From Lachnospiraceae bacterium (GTDB lineage Bacteria > Bacillota > Clostridia > Lachnospirales > Lachnospiraceae): a stretch of DNA of 50,464 nucleotides. Position numbers and translations under genes: made by a program. Location: contig JAFSRP010000058.1 in assembly GCA_017446045.1 (NCBI GenBank), positions 1-50,464 on the forward strand, written 5' to 3'. The notes below the pieces were generated by a model. It worked only from the letters and a program-made list of their open reading frames with translations. It searched no databases and was not told the DNA's origin. Below, one piece after another: positions 1-9,444 of this stretch (position 1 is its first letter; each line of letters starts with the position of its first letter).

Positions 1-347
1 CCCATACCACAGGTAACGAATACCATATCCGCTCCCTTGAATGCCTGCGCCAGCTCATCGGAACTTTCTTCCGCTGCCTTCTCTCCGACCTCCGGTTTTG
101 CACCGGCACCCAGTCCCTTGGTCAGCTTCTCACCGATCTGCATTGCAGTAGGAGCCTTGCAGAACTGCAGTGCCTGCTTATCGGTATTGACACCGATAAA
201 CTCAACACCTGCTACATTTTCATCGATCATGCGGTTAACGGCGTTATTGCCTGCGCCTCCGATGCCGACTACGATTATTCTTGCCGCTGATTCACTTTCC
301 GGAATTTTTATTTCTAACATGTATTTGCCCGCCTTTTCAGAACTCAT
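1..347 (-). CDS. ftsZ: Cell division protein FtsZ (3' part outside window)
   Basis: The first 115 codons of FtsZ, the tubulin-like GTPase that polymerises into the division ring. The visible N-terminus carries [18 protein letters not shown], the first nucleotide-binding loop of FtsZ, followed by the VNTDKQAL strand region and an [14 protein letters not shown] segment typical of the family; the tubulin signature loop and C-terminal tail lie beyond base 1. It is the last gene of the division cluster, 83 bases after ftsQ. Two starts are possible: ATG at 347 (weak AGAAG upstream) or ATG at 320, which gives the MLEIK-type N-terminus usual in related clostridia. The identity is certain; the start is not. 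Confidence 0.96.
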   Translation of the reverse strand, partial: MSSEKAGKYMLEIKIPESESAARIIVVGIGGAGNNAVNRMIDENVAGVEFIGVNTDKQALQFCKAPTAMQIGEKLTKGLGAGAKPEVGEKAAEESSDELAQAFKGADMVFVTCGM

Positions 348-430
348 AATACTTCTTATTTAATATAAGCCGTTTAACATCATTTTTCAAGTTGTTTTGC
401 AATAAAAACTGTCATGTTATTTCAAATCCA

Positions 431-1231
431 TTATATTTCGTTTTTATCCGAATTATTTTTCGTATTCGCACTATCTGTCGGCCGCAGTTTAAAACTACTC
501 GTGCTTCCTTTTTCTTTATCATTGTATGTGCTGAGATCCAGAACGCCCTGCAGCTCTCTTGCACGGATCTCGGGAAGCATGTCGTGCAGAACGGAGATCT
601 TGGCCAGAATATCCTCATTGGTTCCGAAATAGACATCCACATCTCCGCCTGACAGTGAAATGGTAATGTTCCTGTACTCGTCAAATCGGATGGTTTCGCA
701 GTCGATCTCATAAAGGCTGAACTGCTGTGTCAGATTCATGATCTCATTGAACAGCTGCGGACTTCCTGCAGGCAATTCCTTCCCCAGCACGACATGACCG
801 AACTTGAGACCGGTGATCACCGGCACATCCTGCAGTCTTATAGGCGAGCTCTCGACCATCACCCCGTCTTTATCAAAGTACATATAATTGCTCATGTATA
901 CGATGCAGCCGATCGGATTCTTTTCATAAATGATCAGATCGCAGCTGAACGGGCCGGTCAGTATGATCTCGTAATCCTGCACAAAAGGCAGGCTCTTTTT
1001 TTTACCCCGGATGCGGTTGATAAGGCACAGTGCCGAGTTGCGGTCCCAGTATCCGCTGAATACCAGCGCTTCCGCCTGCTCATCGGTGTAGGTCTTGTTT
1101 CCCATCACATTGACATCACGGATACGTACGCGCAAAGCAACGGCCAGGATGATCAGTATGACCAGTATCACGGTCCACTGCCTGACCTTGCGTTGTTTTA
1201 TATATAAAATATCTGCTTCTTTTGCAGTCAT
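431..1231 (-). CDS. ftsQ: Cell division protein FtsQ/DivIB
   Basis: Membrane-anchored divisome subunit of about 266 residues that links FtsL-type proteins and the septal synthase. A cytoplasmic stretch (1-18) is followed by one membrane segment (about 19-34) and a POTRA domain that begins RVRIRDVNVMGNKTY (about 34-105), then the beta domain and a charged C-terminus. The open frame extends upstream to 1420 inside ftsW, but the real start is the ATG at 1231, which shares one base with the ftsW stop (TGATG), so translation is probably coupled to ftsW. murG, often found between ftsW and ftsQ in clostridia, is absent here. Sequence identity in this family is low, so the call rests on architecture and position. 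Confidence 0.9.
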   Translation of the reverse strand: MTAKEADILYIKQRKVRQWTVILVILIILAVALRVRIRDVNVMGNKTYTDEQAEALVFSGYWDRNSALCLINRIRGKKKSLPFVQDYEIILTGPFSCDLIIYEKNPIGCIVYMSNYMYFDKDGVMVESSPIRLQDVPVITGLKFGHVVLGKELPAGSPQLFNEIMNLTQQFSLYEIDCETIRFDEYRNITISLSGGDVDVYFGTNEDILAKISVLHDMLPEIRARELQGVLDLSTYNDKEKGSTSSFKLRPTDSANTKNNSDKNEI

Positions 1232-2550
1232 CAGACAGTGCCCGTCCGGATCTGGTGCGCTACACTGAGGACCAGCCCGATCTCCGCCATCGTGATCAGG
1301 ACAGCCGATCCTCCGTAACTGATGAAGGGAAGGGTGACACCGGTATTGGGAATAACCATGGTGACTACGGCGATATTCAGGGCCACCTGCAGTCCCAAGT
1401 GTGCCATCACGCCGGCGCATATCATGGTGCCGAAAACATCCGGTGCGTTATACGCGATCTTATAGATACGGTAAATGATATAGAAAAACAGGAGAATGAG
1501 CGTAGCGGCGCCGATAAAACCGAACTCCTCACACACGATCGTAAAGATCATATCGTTCTGTACTTCCGGTATCTTCCCGAATTTCTGTATGCTCTCTCCC
1601 AGCCCATGTCCTGTCATACCGCCGGAACCAATGGCATACATGCCCTGCATGGTCTGATAGGCGTCTGCCTCAAAGATCTCAGGCGCAGCCCATCCCACGA
1701 TGCGGCGCATCCAGTATTTTTCGGGGCGCGATGTCATGCCCCTTTCAATAATGACCCTGTGCAGCAGAGGTTTTGCTCCCAGAATACATCCCATTCCAAA
1801 AGTTCCTAGGAATGCGAAGACCGAATAGTTTTTGACCGCCACAAAGATCATTACCGCTGCGATCATCGCAACGATAAACGCGGAACTGATGTTCTGCTTG
1901 AGGATGAGCGCGGTCGGGATCAGGCTGAACCCGATGGCGCGGACGATATGCTTCGATTTTCTCATATTGGGTCCGTGTACGGAAATATAGTATGCGAGCA
2001 AAAGAATAAGGCCGACTTTTGCCACCTCGGCGGGCTGGAATGAAATACCGGCGATGGAGAGCCACCGTGTCTTGCCATGGGATGCCAGGCCGCTGATCAG
2101 TGTGACCAGCAGCAGTCCGCAGGAACCCAGATAGGCAGCAAAGGACATCACCATATTTTTCAGAAAACGGTAATCGATCAGGGAAAGAACGATCGCCACC
2201 AGAAGGCCGAAAGATCCGATGATCAGCTGGCGTTTGAAATAGTATTGTCCATCTCCCTTTTCCAGCATGGCCATATACTGGGAACTGGAATAGATCACCA
2301 GAAGGCCCAGGGCAAAAATAAAGATCACCCCGAACAGAAGACTGTAATCGTAGAAATGTTTCGGTTTGCGTACCGGTACCGGATCGGGATTCATCTGCTG
2401 CTGCATCTGCATCTGCTGCTGCGCGCGGATCTCATTGCGGTACATCGGCCGCTGCTGGCCCTGTGATGCCTGCGGCCGCGCACCACGCTGCGCGGGATGC
2501 TGCACAGACGCCGGGATCCGGCGATTCTGATGATGTACATATGCAGGCAT
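1231..2550 (-). CDS. ftsW: SEDS peptidoglycan glycosyltransferase FtsW
   Basis: Polytopic septal glycan polymerase of the FtsW/RodA/SpoVE family, about 439 residues. Residues 1-65 are a cytoplasmic, Gln/Met-rich low-complexity extension; the membrane domain follows. SEDS landmarks are visible: SFQPAEVAKVGLIL, the G-x-GLG-x-S-x-QK loop, PEVQNDMIFTIVCEEFG with the family's catalytic Asp (ND), and NTGVTLPFISYGGS near the C-terminus. The ATG at 2550 is chosen over 2580 because GAGGAGG sits eight bases upstream of it. It works with the transpeptidase encoded at 5093-7447. The usual LGTA-type motif is replaced by NISSA, a conservative variant seen in FtsW of related clostridia. Confidence 0.95.
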   Translation of the reverse strand: MPAYVHHQNRRIPASVQHPAQRGARPQASQGQQRPMYRNEIRAQQQMQMQQQMNPDPVPVRKPKHFYDYSLLFGVIFIFALGLLVIYSSSQYMAMLEKGDGQYYFKRQLIIGSFGLLVAIVLSLIDYRFLKNMVMSFAAYLGSCGLLLVTLISGLASHGKTRWLSIAGISFQPAEVAKVGLILLLAYYISVHGPNMRKSKHIVRAIGFSLIPTALILKQNISSAFIVAMIAAVMIFVAVKNYSVFAFLGTFGMGCILGAKPLLHRVIIERGMTSRPEKYWMRRIVGWAAPEIFEADAYQTMQGMYAIGSGGMTGHGLGESIQKFGKIPEVQNDMIFTIVCEEFGFIGAATLILLFFYIIYRIYKIAYNAPDVFGTMICAGVMAHLGLQVALNIAVVTMVIPNTGVTLPFISYGGSAVLITMAEIGLVLSVAHQIRTGTV

Positions 2551-2676
2551 CTTCGTGTCCTCCTCTCTCAAGAGAATCAACAGGTCATTTTATGACGATA
2601 ACGCTATACTACTCAGCAGGCTGCGCAAAGCTTCGCTGCTTTTCTCAGCCCTCAAACGGAAGCAGTCCGGCTGACC

Positions 2677-4038
2677 TTACAGTTCTTCCACACATTTTTT
2701 GAAGATCCGTCCGCGTTCCTCATAGTTTTGGAACATCCCCCAGCTGGCACAAGCAGGGCTGAGTAGCACATAATCTCCTTCGTCAGCGAAGGAAGCACAG
2801 GCTTTGACTGCCTCACTCATGTCTTCCGCGTAGGATATCTCATCAAAACCATACTTTTTACAGCATTCATAGATCTTATCACGTGTCTCACCGAGAAGCA
2901 CCAGTTTCTTGACCTTTCCCGGGAAGAGTTTGACCCAGTCATCGTATTCCGAATGTTTGTCATATCCACCGGCGATGAGGATCGTCGGACCGGGCATGGC
3001 CTTGAGCGCCTGTATCGCGGCATCGGGATTGGTTCCCTTGGAATCATTGTAATAGCGGACTTTGCAGCGTTCACGAACGAATTCGATGCGGTGCTCAACA
3101 GCCTTGAATTCCTTCAGTGCTTCCCGGATCTTATCCAGCGGCACATCCATCTTCAGCCCGACCGCGACCGCAGCCATCACGTTTTCGTAGTTATGTGTCC
3201 CGAGCAGCTGCAGTTCATGGACATCGATGACGACCTGTTCCTTTCCGTTTTCCCTGAGGAAGATGCAGTCGTCGCTCAGATACAGGCCGTTTCCTTCCGG
3301 TTTCTTCTGAGAAGAGAACCAGACGACCTTCGGCTTCAGGTCCTTACTCTTCCCAAAGCGCCTGAGTTCGGGATCCGAATAGTTCAGAACGATAAAGTCA
3401 TCCCGGGTCTGGTTAATGGCAATCGCCTTTTTGCACCGGATATAATTGGTCATGGTCTTATGCCGGTCCAGATGATCCGGCGTAATGTTCAGGATCGCGC
3501 TGACATGCGGCTTGAACTCATTGATCGTTTCCAGCATAAAGGAGCTGACCTCCACCACGGTGGCGGACTCTTCCGTCGTACGCAATGCCTCTGCGGAAAA
3601 CGGTTCCCCGATATTTCCGGCTACATGTACGTCATTATAATGTTTTTTCAGGATCTCGCCAACCAGAGCGGTCGTTGTGGTCTTTCCATTGGTTCCGGTT
3701 ATCGCGGCAAGTTTTCCTTTGGAAGCCTGATAGGCCAGTTCCAATTCGCCGATCACCGGGACGCGCGCCCGGTCAAGCACGGTGATAAAGTCTGCCGTAA
3801 GCGGGATACCCGGACTTACGATAGCAAGATGTACGCCGCGCAGATTAACAGGACGCAGTTCTCCGCAGATGATCTGAATATGATCTGTCCGTTCGAACTG
3901 TGCCATGACTTCCTGCACATTCGTATCCTGGCTGCTGTTATACAGCAGTACTTCCCCGCCCATCTGCAGGACCATTTTTGCTGCTGCGATGCCGCTTTTG
4001 CCGGTGCCGGCGATAAACACTTTTCTGTTATCGTTCAT
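2677..4038 (-). CDS. murD: UDP-N-acetylmuramoyl-L-alanine--D-glutamate ligase
   Basis: Cytoplasmic Mur ligase, 453 residues, adding D-Glu to UDP-MurNAc-L-Ala with ATP. An N-terminal Rossmann domain starts KVFIAGTGKSGIAAA; the ATP loop ITGTNGKTTTT lies at 113-123; the central domain includes GNIGEPF and NITPDHLDRH (about 160-195); the C-terminal domain has the ligase motif YNDSKGTNPDAA and ILIAGGYDK, the latter characteristic of MurD. Length is normal. Start at 4038 is supported by AGAGGA seven bases upstream. It lies 26 bases after mraY, and 126 bases separate it from ftsW. Confidence 0.98.
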   Translation of the reverse strand: MNDNRKVFIAGTGKSGIAAAKMVLQMGGEVLLYNSSQDTNVQEVMAQFERTDHIQIICGELRPVNLRGVHLAIVSPGIPLTADFITVLDRARVPVIGELELAYQASKGKLAAITGTNGKTTTTALVGEILKKHYNDVHVAGNIGEPFSAEALRTTEESATVVEVSSFMLETINEFKPHVSAILNITPDHLDRHKTMTNYIRCKKAIAINQTRDDFIVLNYSDPELRRFGKSKDLKPKVVWFSSQKKPEGNGLYLSDDCIFLRENGKEQVVIDVHELQLLGTHNYENVMAAVAVGLKMDVPLDKIREALKEFKAVEHRIEFVRERCKVRYYNDSKGTNPDAAIQALKAMPGPTILIAGGYDKHSEYDDWVKLFPGKVKKLVLLGETRDKIYECCKKYGFDEISYAEDMSEAVKACASFADEGDYVLLSPACASWGMFQNYEERGRIFKKCVEEL

Positions 4039-4064
4039 GATATCCTCTATCTTCAGTAATCAGG

Positions 4065-5096
4065 TCAATGGTGCAGCACACCGATCAGAGCGGCGCTGCT
4101 TAACAGTATGGTTGCGATGGTAAAAGCAGCGACGATCCTGGTTTCCGAGTTTCCTAAAAGCTCAAAGTGGTGATGGATCGGCGCCATTTTGAAGAACCGC
4201 TTTCCATGGGTAGCTTTAAAATAGCCGACCTGGATCATGACGGAAATGACTTCGATCATGTAAATGAATCCGACCACAGGGATATATAGTTCGGTACCGC
4301 TGACTACGGCAGCTGCCGCTACAAAGCCGCCCAGTGCCAGGGAACCCGTATCACCCATGAATACCTTTGCCGGATACACATTAAAAAGAAGGAAACCCAT
4401 CAGTCCGCCGATCACTGCGCCGGATACTACAGAGATCCCCGGCTCGGTTCCTGCCAGACCCAGTATCAGGAAAAAGGCCGCTGTCACACAGGTAACAGAG
4501 GAACACAGTCCGTCCAGTCCATCGGTAAAATTGACGCCGTTGTCTGTTCCGAGGACGACAAAAATGACAAAGGGGATATAGATCCATACCGGAAGATCAA
4601 TATACAGTGCGTTTTCGGAGCTTCCCGTGAACGGGACCAGGATCCTGCCTCCCGGCTGACCGCCCGCTTCTCCGTGCATCCATACCCACAGGGCAAACAC
4701 AAAAGTCAGGACCAGCTGCAGGATAAGCTTTTGCCGCGGGCTCAGTCCGTCAGATTTATGACGTTTGATCTTGAGATAATCATCCGCGAAGCCGATAAGT
4801 CCGAATCCCGCTGTCATCAGCAGGATCTGCAGCATTTCCGGTGTCGGTTTTCCTATACGGAGGGCTCCGATCAGACTCGCCGCTATGATCGCGATGAGGA
4901 ACATGATGCCGCCCATCGTAGGTGTTCCCTGCTTTTTCAGATGGGACTGCGGTCCGTCGTCACGGACCTCCTGTCCGAACTTCAGACGATGCAGCATCGG
5001 AATGAACCGGGGTGCCAGAAGTACCGTTATGATAAATGCAGTTAATAAGGTCAGGAATGCCGCTTCAAGCCCTGTCATGTCCAGCGTCAGCTTCAT
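4065..5096 (-). CDS. mraY: Phospho-N-acetylmuramoyl-pentapeptide-transferase
   Basis: Integral membrane enzyme, 343 residues, moving phospho-MurNAc-pentapeptide from UDP to undecaprenyl phosphate to form lipid I. All family motifs are present: FADDYLK with the paired Asp (105-106), NFTDGLDGL, MGDTGSLALGG and the PIHHHFE loop (about 300), with around ten hydrophobic helices between them. Its ATG overlaps the stop of the upstream PBP gene in an ATGA arrangement, so the two are translationally coupled. Nothing unusual is seen. Confidence 0.98.
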   Translation of the reverse strand: MKLTLDMTGLEAAFLTLLTAFIITVLLAPRFIPMLHRLKFGQEVRDDGPQSHLKKQGTPTMGGIMFLIAIIAASLIGALRIGKPTPEMLQILLMTAGFGLIGFADDYLKIKRHKSDGLSPRQKLILQLVLTFVFALWVWMHGEAGGQPGGRILVPFTGSSENALYIDLPVWIYIPFVIFVVLGTDNGVNFTDGLDGLCSSVTCVTAAFFLILGLAGTEPGISVVSGAVIGGLMGFLLFNVYPAKVFMGDTGSLALGGFVAAAAVVSGTELYIPVVGFIYMIEVISVMIQVGYFKATHGKRFFKMAPIHHHFELLGNSETRIVAAFTIATILLSSAALIGVLHH

Positions 5097-7447
5097 TCAG
5101 TCTCCTCCTCTTCCCCGGAAGATCCTTCCGCAGGGGGCAGCTCCACTATCGGTTCATTGATGCCCGCATTTTCCGGAAGCATATAGGGCAGCTCGGATCC
5201 GTCATCTTCTCCCTCGATATATTCGTCTGATGCCCGTTCCGTGCTTTCCTCCTCCAAACTGTCAACAGATACCGTCTCATAAACAGGCTCTCCGTTGCTG
5301 TTGGTCAGGACATTGACCGTACCTTCCGGAAGCGTCTCCTCTTCTTCCGTGCTTCCTCCCGACCCCATCGTCTGATGTGAATCGCCTTCTTCAGCGGGAA
5401 GCAGCATATCAGCCACCTGATAGTCTCCCGCATCCGTTCCTTCCGGATAGATGTTCATTGCGGGGAGTGCCTCTGCCATGATCTTGGAAAAGATCTCCGA
5501 AGCAAAACTGCTGTGTGCTGCTGCTTCGCCGGGGAGTTTCGGCTCATCGACGATCACATAGCAGAGCAAAGCGGGATCTTCCGCAGGAGCAAATCCGCAG
5601 AAAGATACGACATAGGTTTTTGCTGCACGCGGCTGTTTCTGCGCCGTACCCGTCTTGCCCCCGACAGTATACCCCGGAACGCGGGCTGCCTTTCCTGTAC
5701 CGTTTTCAACAGTTTCCACCAGCGCTTTTCTGATAAAGTCACAAGTCGATGCCGACACTGTCTCCCGGACAAGAAGCGGCTGGACATCTTCTTTGAGCGC
5801 CCCGTCTGCCGACAGGATCTGTTTCACCACGTGAGGCTTATAATAATAACCGCCATTCAGGATGGAGCAGTAAGCCGATGCCATCTGGATCATCGTACAG
5901 TTGAAGTTCTGTCCGAAGGAATTCGTTGCCAGCTGGGTCCGACCGATCTCATCCGTCTGGAAGCCCAGGTTCTCTGTGTTGGCCTCAGCCGGAAGATCGA
6001 CACCGGTATACCCACCAAAGCCGAACAGACGCTCATACTTTACAAAGGTACCCGCTTTTTCCGCGAATGCGATATTCATCATGACCACATTGCAGGAATT
6101 GGTAATACCGCCGGTCACATCCAGAATGCCGTGGCCGTTCCGGTTGACACAGTTGATCTTCCAGGTATGGATGCCGTCCGACAGCTGCACGTTGCCGTCA
6201 CAGCGGAAGGAATCATTCTCTGAGATCACATTTTCCTCCAGTGCGCCGGCGACTGTGAATATCTTCTGGGTGGAACCGGGTTCGTAAGTGTCACTGACAC
6301 AGAGATTGCGCCAGTTCTGATACATGGCGATCGTTTCACCCAGCTTCATGATCTCTTCCCGGCTGTAATGATCCGGCACTTCCTTGCTGGTAATAGAAAC
6401 TAATCCGGGATTTTTTAGTTTATAATCGGAAACTGCTTCGTTAATTCCAAAAGCATAGATTTCTTCCGGAGTATAGTCGCCTGTTGTGTTCGGGTTATTG
6501 AGATCAAAGGTCTTCGTGCTGGCCATGGCCAGGATCTCTCCGTTTTTGGGATTCATTACCACACAGGCTGCGGATTTGGAACCGATCTCGCCGTTCTTCC
6601 ACTGCATTATGTATTTCTCGGCAATATTTTGGATCGTGGCATCGATCGTCAGTACCAGGCTGTCCCCATTGACAGCGGGGCGAATGACCTTCTCCAGATT
6701 GGCTTCATCATCCAGGTACCCGTACTCTCTTCCGTTCACACCGGTCAGGATGTCATTATAATACTGCTCCACACCTCCGCTGCCGTTCATGCCGTCCGAG
6801 GAGGCAAACCCGATGACACTGCACGCAAGAGAGTTATACGGATAACTGCGCTTGTAATTATCTTCGAACCAGACGCCGCGGATCCTGTTCTTGCCGATCA
6901 CCGGATCTGTGCTGGCGAGAAACTCTTCATTTTTCCTGGTCTGATAGGCGACGAATTCCTGCTTTTTATCGTAGCTGACATTCTTCATGTACCGGATGTA
7001 CGAAGAATTAGGATTGTTGCTGATCGTCTCGCGCAGGTCCTGCTCGTCAAAACCGAACTGCTCCACCAGTGCGGCGATCGTCGGTTCAATGACATTGCGG
7101 GTCTTCGTGCCATCCGCATTGATCCCTTCATAATCCCGCATCTGTGCAGGATCCAGGATGAGGATATAGACTCTCTCACTCGTCGCCAGGCGGCTGCCGT
7201 TCCGGTCATAAATATCCCCGCGCCGATACGGGATCGTCCGGGACTCATACTCCGACTGCCGCTGGTTCAGCACGATCTTGCTGTAGTTCTCGGCATTATC
7301 TCTCTGTATAAAAAAAATATGTATCAACAATGCAAATAATGCCAGTCCTATTAATACAACAGAGACTGACAACTTACCTGCCATATAGTCCATGAGCCTT
7401 TTCGGCCCTTTATCCCGCCTGTCAGTTCGCGGCTGGGAGGTCTTCAT
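5093..7447 (-). CDS. Class B penicillin-binding protein (FtsI/SpoVD type)
   Basis: Septal transpeptidase, 784 residues. One membrane helix (about 25-47) is followed by the PBP dimerisation domain (YESRTIPYRRGDIYDRNG at about 66-84) and the transpeptidase domain with S392-T-Q-K395 (active serine), S451-C-N453 and K598-T-G600. No PASTA repeats follow; instead residues about 665-784 are a very acidic, Glu/Ser-rich tail. It is the cognate partner of the SEDS protein FtsW. The frame overlaps ftsL by 26 bases; the ATG at 7447 has no clear ribosome site, and the ATG at 7393 (after AAAAGG) is an alternative that still keeps the membrane helix. In this position the gene may be the vegetative ftsI or a sporulation spoVD; the sequence alone does not decide. 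Confidence 0.95.
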   Translation of the reverse strand: MKTSQPRTDRRDKGPKRLMDYMAGKLSVSVVLIGLALFALLIHIFFIQRDNAENYSKIVLNQRQSEYESRTIPYRRGDIYDRNGSRLATSERVYILILDPAQMRDYEGINADGTKTRNVIEPTIAALVEQFGFDEQDLRETISNNPNSSYIRYMKNVSYDKKQEFVAYQTRKNEEFLASTDPVIGKNRIRGVWFEDNYKRSYPYNSLACSVIGFASSDGMNGSGGVEQYYNDILTGVNGREYGYLDDEANLEKVIRPAVNGDSLVLTIDATIQNIAEKYIMQWKNGEIGSKSAACVVMNPKNGEILAMASTKTFDLNNPNTTGDYTPEEIYAFGINEAVSDYKLKNPGLVSITSKEVPDHYSREEIMKLGETIAMYQNWRNLCVSDTYEPGSTQKIFTVAGALEENVISENDSFRCDGNVQLSDGIHTWKINCVNRNGHGILDVTGGITNSCNVVMMNIAFAEKAGTFVKYERLFGFGGYTGVDLPAEANTENLGFQTDEIGRTQLATNSFGQNFNCTMIQMASAYCSILNGGYYYKPHVVKQILSADGALKEDVQPLLVRETVSASTCDFIRKALVETVENGTGKAARVPGYTVGGKTGTAQKQPRAAKTYVVSFCGFAPAEDPALLCYVIVDEPKLPGEAAAHSSFASEIFSKIMAEALPAMNIYPEGTDAGDYQVADMLLPAEEGDSHQTMGSGGSTEEEETLPEGTVNVLTNSNGEPVYETVSVDSLEEESTERASDEYIEGEDDGSELPYMLPENAGINEPIVELPPAEGSSGEEEETE

Positions 7448-7970
7448 ATTGTCTTACATACTCGCTTTCCGTTTTGTCATACTGGATGATATTGCTCTGC
7501 CCGACGCGGACCATCCCAAGTTCATTGACAGCCACGCTGTAAACGTAATTCAGGTCGACGGAAGTATCGATGCTGCGTTCCAGCGCATCGTTCTCCGTCC
7601 GCAGATTATCGAGGCGGGTCTCAAGCGTCTTAATGGTATCCATGTGAACATCCAGCGAAGACTTCAGACGCAGATAGTTATAGCCAATAAAAAGCGCGGC
7701 AACGACTGCTGCAAGCAGCATCAGCGTAGAACCGAATGTTATGGAGATAGACGCCGTCTGGGCTGCCTCCTGATAACGGACACGACGACGCGGCTGCGGC
7801 TGACGGGGCTGCGGGCGCGGTTCTGCCGTATAACGGCGCTGCGGTACGGAAACAGCACCATACTGTCTGGGCGGCACTGCGTGAGGCTGTGCCACTCTGA
7901 CGGTGTTGCCATCCACATATGCGGTTGTGCGGTACCTGTTATATACAGGACGCTGTGTTCTGGCAGGCAT
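7422..7970 (-). CDS. ftsL: Cell division protein FtsL-like
   Basis: Bitopic divisome protein, 182 residues. A long, Arg/Pro/Gln-rich cytoplasmic segment (1-73) leads to one membrane helix (about 74-99) and a short extracellular coiled coil (LKSSLDVHMDTIKTLETRLDN region, heptads about 102-135), then the NELGMVR element that resembles the FtsL/septum-initiator family. Position between rsmH and the class B PBP is the standard ftsL site. AAGGA lies eight bases before the ATG at 7970. Sequence conservation of FtsL is always poor, so the call leans on layout and topology. Confidence 0.88.
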   Translation of the reverse strand: MPARTQRPVYNRYRTTAYVDGNTVRVAQPHAVPPRQYGAVSVPQRRYTAEPRPQPRQPQPRRRVRYQEAAQTASISITFGSTLMLLAAVVAALFIGYNYLRLKSSLDVHMDTIKTLETRLDNLRTENDALERSIDTSVDLNYVYSVAVNELGMVRVGQSNIIQYDKTESEYVRQYEDLPAAN

Positions 7971-8003
7971 GGTGTGTTCCTTCTTCAGTATGACTTCTGT
8001 TTA

Positions 8004-8942
8004 TCAGCTGTTCTTTTCAAAGATCCGAAGTTTTGCGCTGTGTGCCCGGTTATTCTCCTCCAGTTCTTCAGCAGATGCCGTGACCGGTTTCCGGGTGATC
8101 ACCTTTCCTTTCGGCTTTCTGCCGCAGACGCAGACCGGAAAGTCCTTTGGACAGATGCAGGGATCTTCCGCTGTCCGGAAAGCGTTTTTAACGATCCTGT
8201 CCTCCAGGGAGTGGAAAGTGATAATACATAACCGTCCGCCCGGAGTGAGCAGGTCGATCAGAGAATCGATCGAGTCCTTCAGGATCTCGAGTTCATGGTT
8301 GACCTCGATCCGAATCGCCTGAAAGGTCTTTTTCGCGGGATGTCCCTTTCCCTCCCGCATCTTTGCCGGAATCGCGCCCCGGATGATCTCCGAGAGCTCC
8401 AGCGTGGTCTCCACCGGCTTTTTCTGCCGGTACATCACAATATGTTTAGCGATATTCTTCGCAAACTGATCTTCACCGTAGTCCCGGATGATCCGGAACA
8501 ATTCCGCCTCACTGTAGCCATTGACAATGTCTGCGGCCGTGAGTTGGTCCCTGCGGTCCATCCGCATGTCCAGCGGTGCATCTTCCCGATAGGAGAATCC
8601 ACGGTCTGCTTCGTCGAACTGATGGGAGGAAACGCCGATATCAAGAAGCATTCCGTCCATGCTGCCGATCCCGAGATCCTGCAGGATCGAAGGGGTATCC
8701 AGATAGTTTCCCCGAACGATCGTGACCCGGTCCGCAAAAGGCTCCAGCCGTTTGGCGGCAGCCTCGACGGCAGCCTCATCGCGGTCGATCCCGACCAGTC
8801 TGCCGTCTAAGCTTAACCGTCTCACTATCTCGAATGAATGACCGGCACTGCCCAGGGTGCCATCGACGTAAATCCCGTTTGGCCTGATGTTTAAGCCTTC
8901 TATCACTTCCCGGAGCAGGACCGGTTTGTGTTCAAAGCTCAT
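8004..8942 (-). CDS. rsmH: 16S rRNA (cytosine-1402-N4)-methyltransferase
   Basis: SAM-dependent methyltransferase of 312 residues (formerly MraW) that modifies C1402 in the ribosomal P site. It opens with the family hallmark [13 protein letters not shown], then [12 protein letters not shown] (SAM motif I, about 25-36), GIDRDEAA, the [32 protein letters not shown] block (split here by function: substrate loop and catalytic region), and the C-terminal [14 protein letters not shown] motif. Start overlaps the mraZ stop (ATGA). Length and motif order are standard. Confidence 0.98.
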   Translation of the reverse strand: MSFEHKPVLLREVIEGLNIRPNGIYVDGTLGSAGHSFEIVRRLSLDGRLVGIDRDEAAVEAAAKRLEPFADRVTIVRGNYLDTPSILQDLGIGSMDGMLLDIGVSSHQFDEADRGFSYREDAPLDMRMDRRDQLTAADIVNGYSEAELFRIIRDYGEDQFAKNIAKHIVMYRQKKPVETTLELSEIIRGAIPAKMREGKGHPAKKTFQAIRIEVNHELEILKDSIDSLIDLLTPGGRLCIITFHSLEDRIVKNAFRTAEDPCICPKDFPVCVCGRKPKGKVITRKPVTASAEELEENNRAHSAKLRIFEKNS

Positions 8943-9379
8943 CTCAGTTCAAAGCTCTCCAGATGCCGGAGATCTTCCTCGCTCAGCTCATCGAAATTGA
9001 TGGCGTTCATCTCATTCCACTGTGCACTGCTGCGGATCTCGACCCTGTTGCCGAGTCCCGTGACTGTGACATCCTTTCCGAGACCCACTGTATTTTTCAG
9101 CGGTTGGGGGATCAGGATGCGTCCCATCTTATCGACTTCACACTCGCAGGCATTTCCGAGGATCAATGCCTGTACCTGCATGCCCAGTTTATCTGTCATG
9201 GAAATGTTCATCAGCTTTTCCTGGATCGGCTCCCACCGCTGATAGGAATAGGCTGTAATGCAACGGCCGAACAATCCCCGGGTAATCACAAAGGAATCAC
9301 CCAGATCCTCGCGGAATTTGGCAGGGATCGTGACCCTGCCTTTCGCGTCGACGGAATGATTGTATGAACCGATTAACAT
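8939..9379 (-). CDS. mraZ: Transcriptional regulator MraZ
   Basis: Ring-forming DNA-binding protein of 146 residues that represses its own division cluster. Two SpoVT/AbrB-like repeats are visible: [21 protein letters not shown] (N-terminal; DAKGR motif) and [19 protein letters not shown] (C-terminal; DKMGR motif). It is the first gene of the cluster. Upstream, five copies of a 10-base element spaced exactly one helical turn apart match the known MraZ operator plan (see the site at 9384-9433); the last copy overlaps the weak GGGA ribosome site, so binding could also hinder loading of RNA polymerase already past the promoter. Confidence 0.98.
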   Translation of the reverse strand: MLIGSYNHSVDAKGRVTIPAKFREDLGDSFVITRGLFGRCITAYSYQRWEPIQEKLMNISMTDKLGMQVQALILGNACECEVDKMGRILIPQPLKNTVGLGKDVTVTGLGNRVEIRSSAQWNEMNAINFDELSEEDLRHLESFELR

Positions 9380-9383
9380 TTGA

Positions 9384-9433
9384 TATTTCCCACAATTTTA
9401 CACTTTTTGACATAAAATGACATTTTTTGCCAC
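9384..9433 (-). promoter_or_regulatory. MraZ operator: five 10-bp phased repeats
   Basis: Read on the minus strand the segment divides exactly into GTGGCAAAAA, ATGTCATTTT, ATGTCAAAAA, GTGTAAAATT and GTGGGAAATA. The cores TGGCA, TGTCA, TGTCA, TGTAA and TGGGA are each separated by five bases. Known MraZ operators in other bacteria are TGGGA-like pentamers repeated every 10 bp between the promoter and mraZ, so this is inferred to be the autoregulatory site. Five units is more than the three or four usually described. Confidence 0.8.
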
Positions 9434-9444
9434 TTATGAATCCA

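Noticed and set aside
1232-1420. N-terminal 63-residue extension of FtsQ
   Set aside because: It lies within ftsW in another frame, is His/Arg/Pro-rich, and a coupled ATG exists at 1231.
2953-4059. Long plus-strand open frame opposite murD
   Set aside because: Antisense shadow of a clear MurD gene; Cys/His/Arg-rich composition and no recognisable domain. The same holds for 28192-29547, 19158-20054, 39478-40515 and similar frames.
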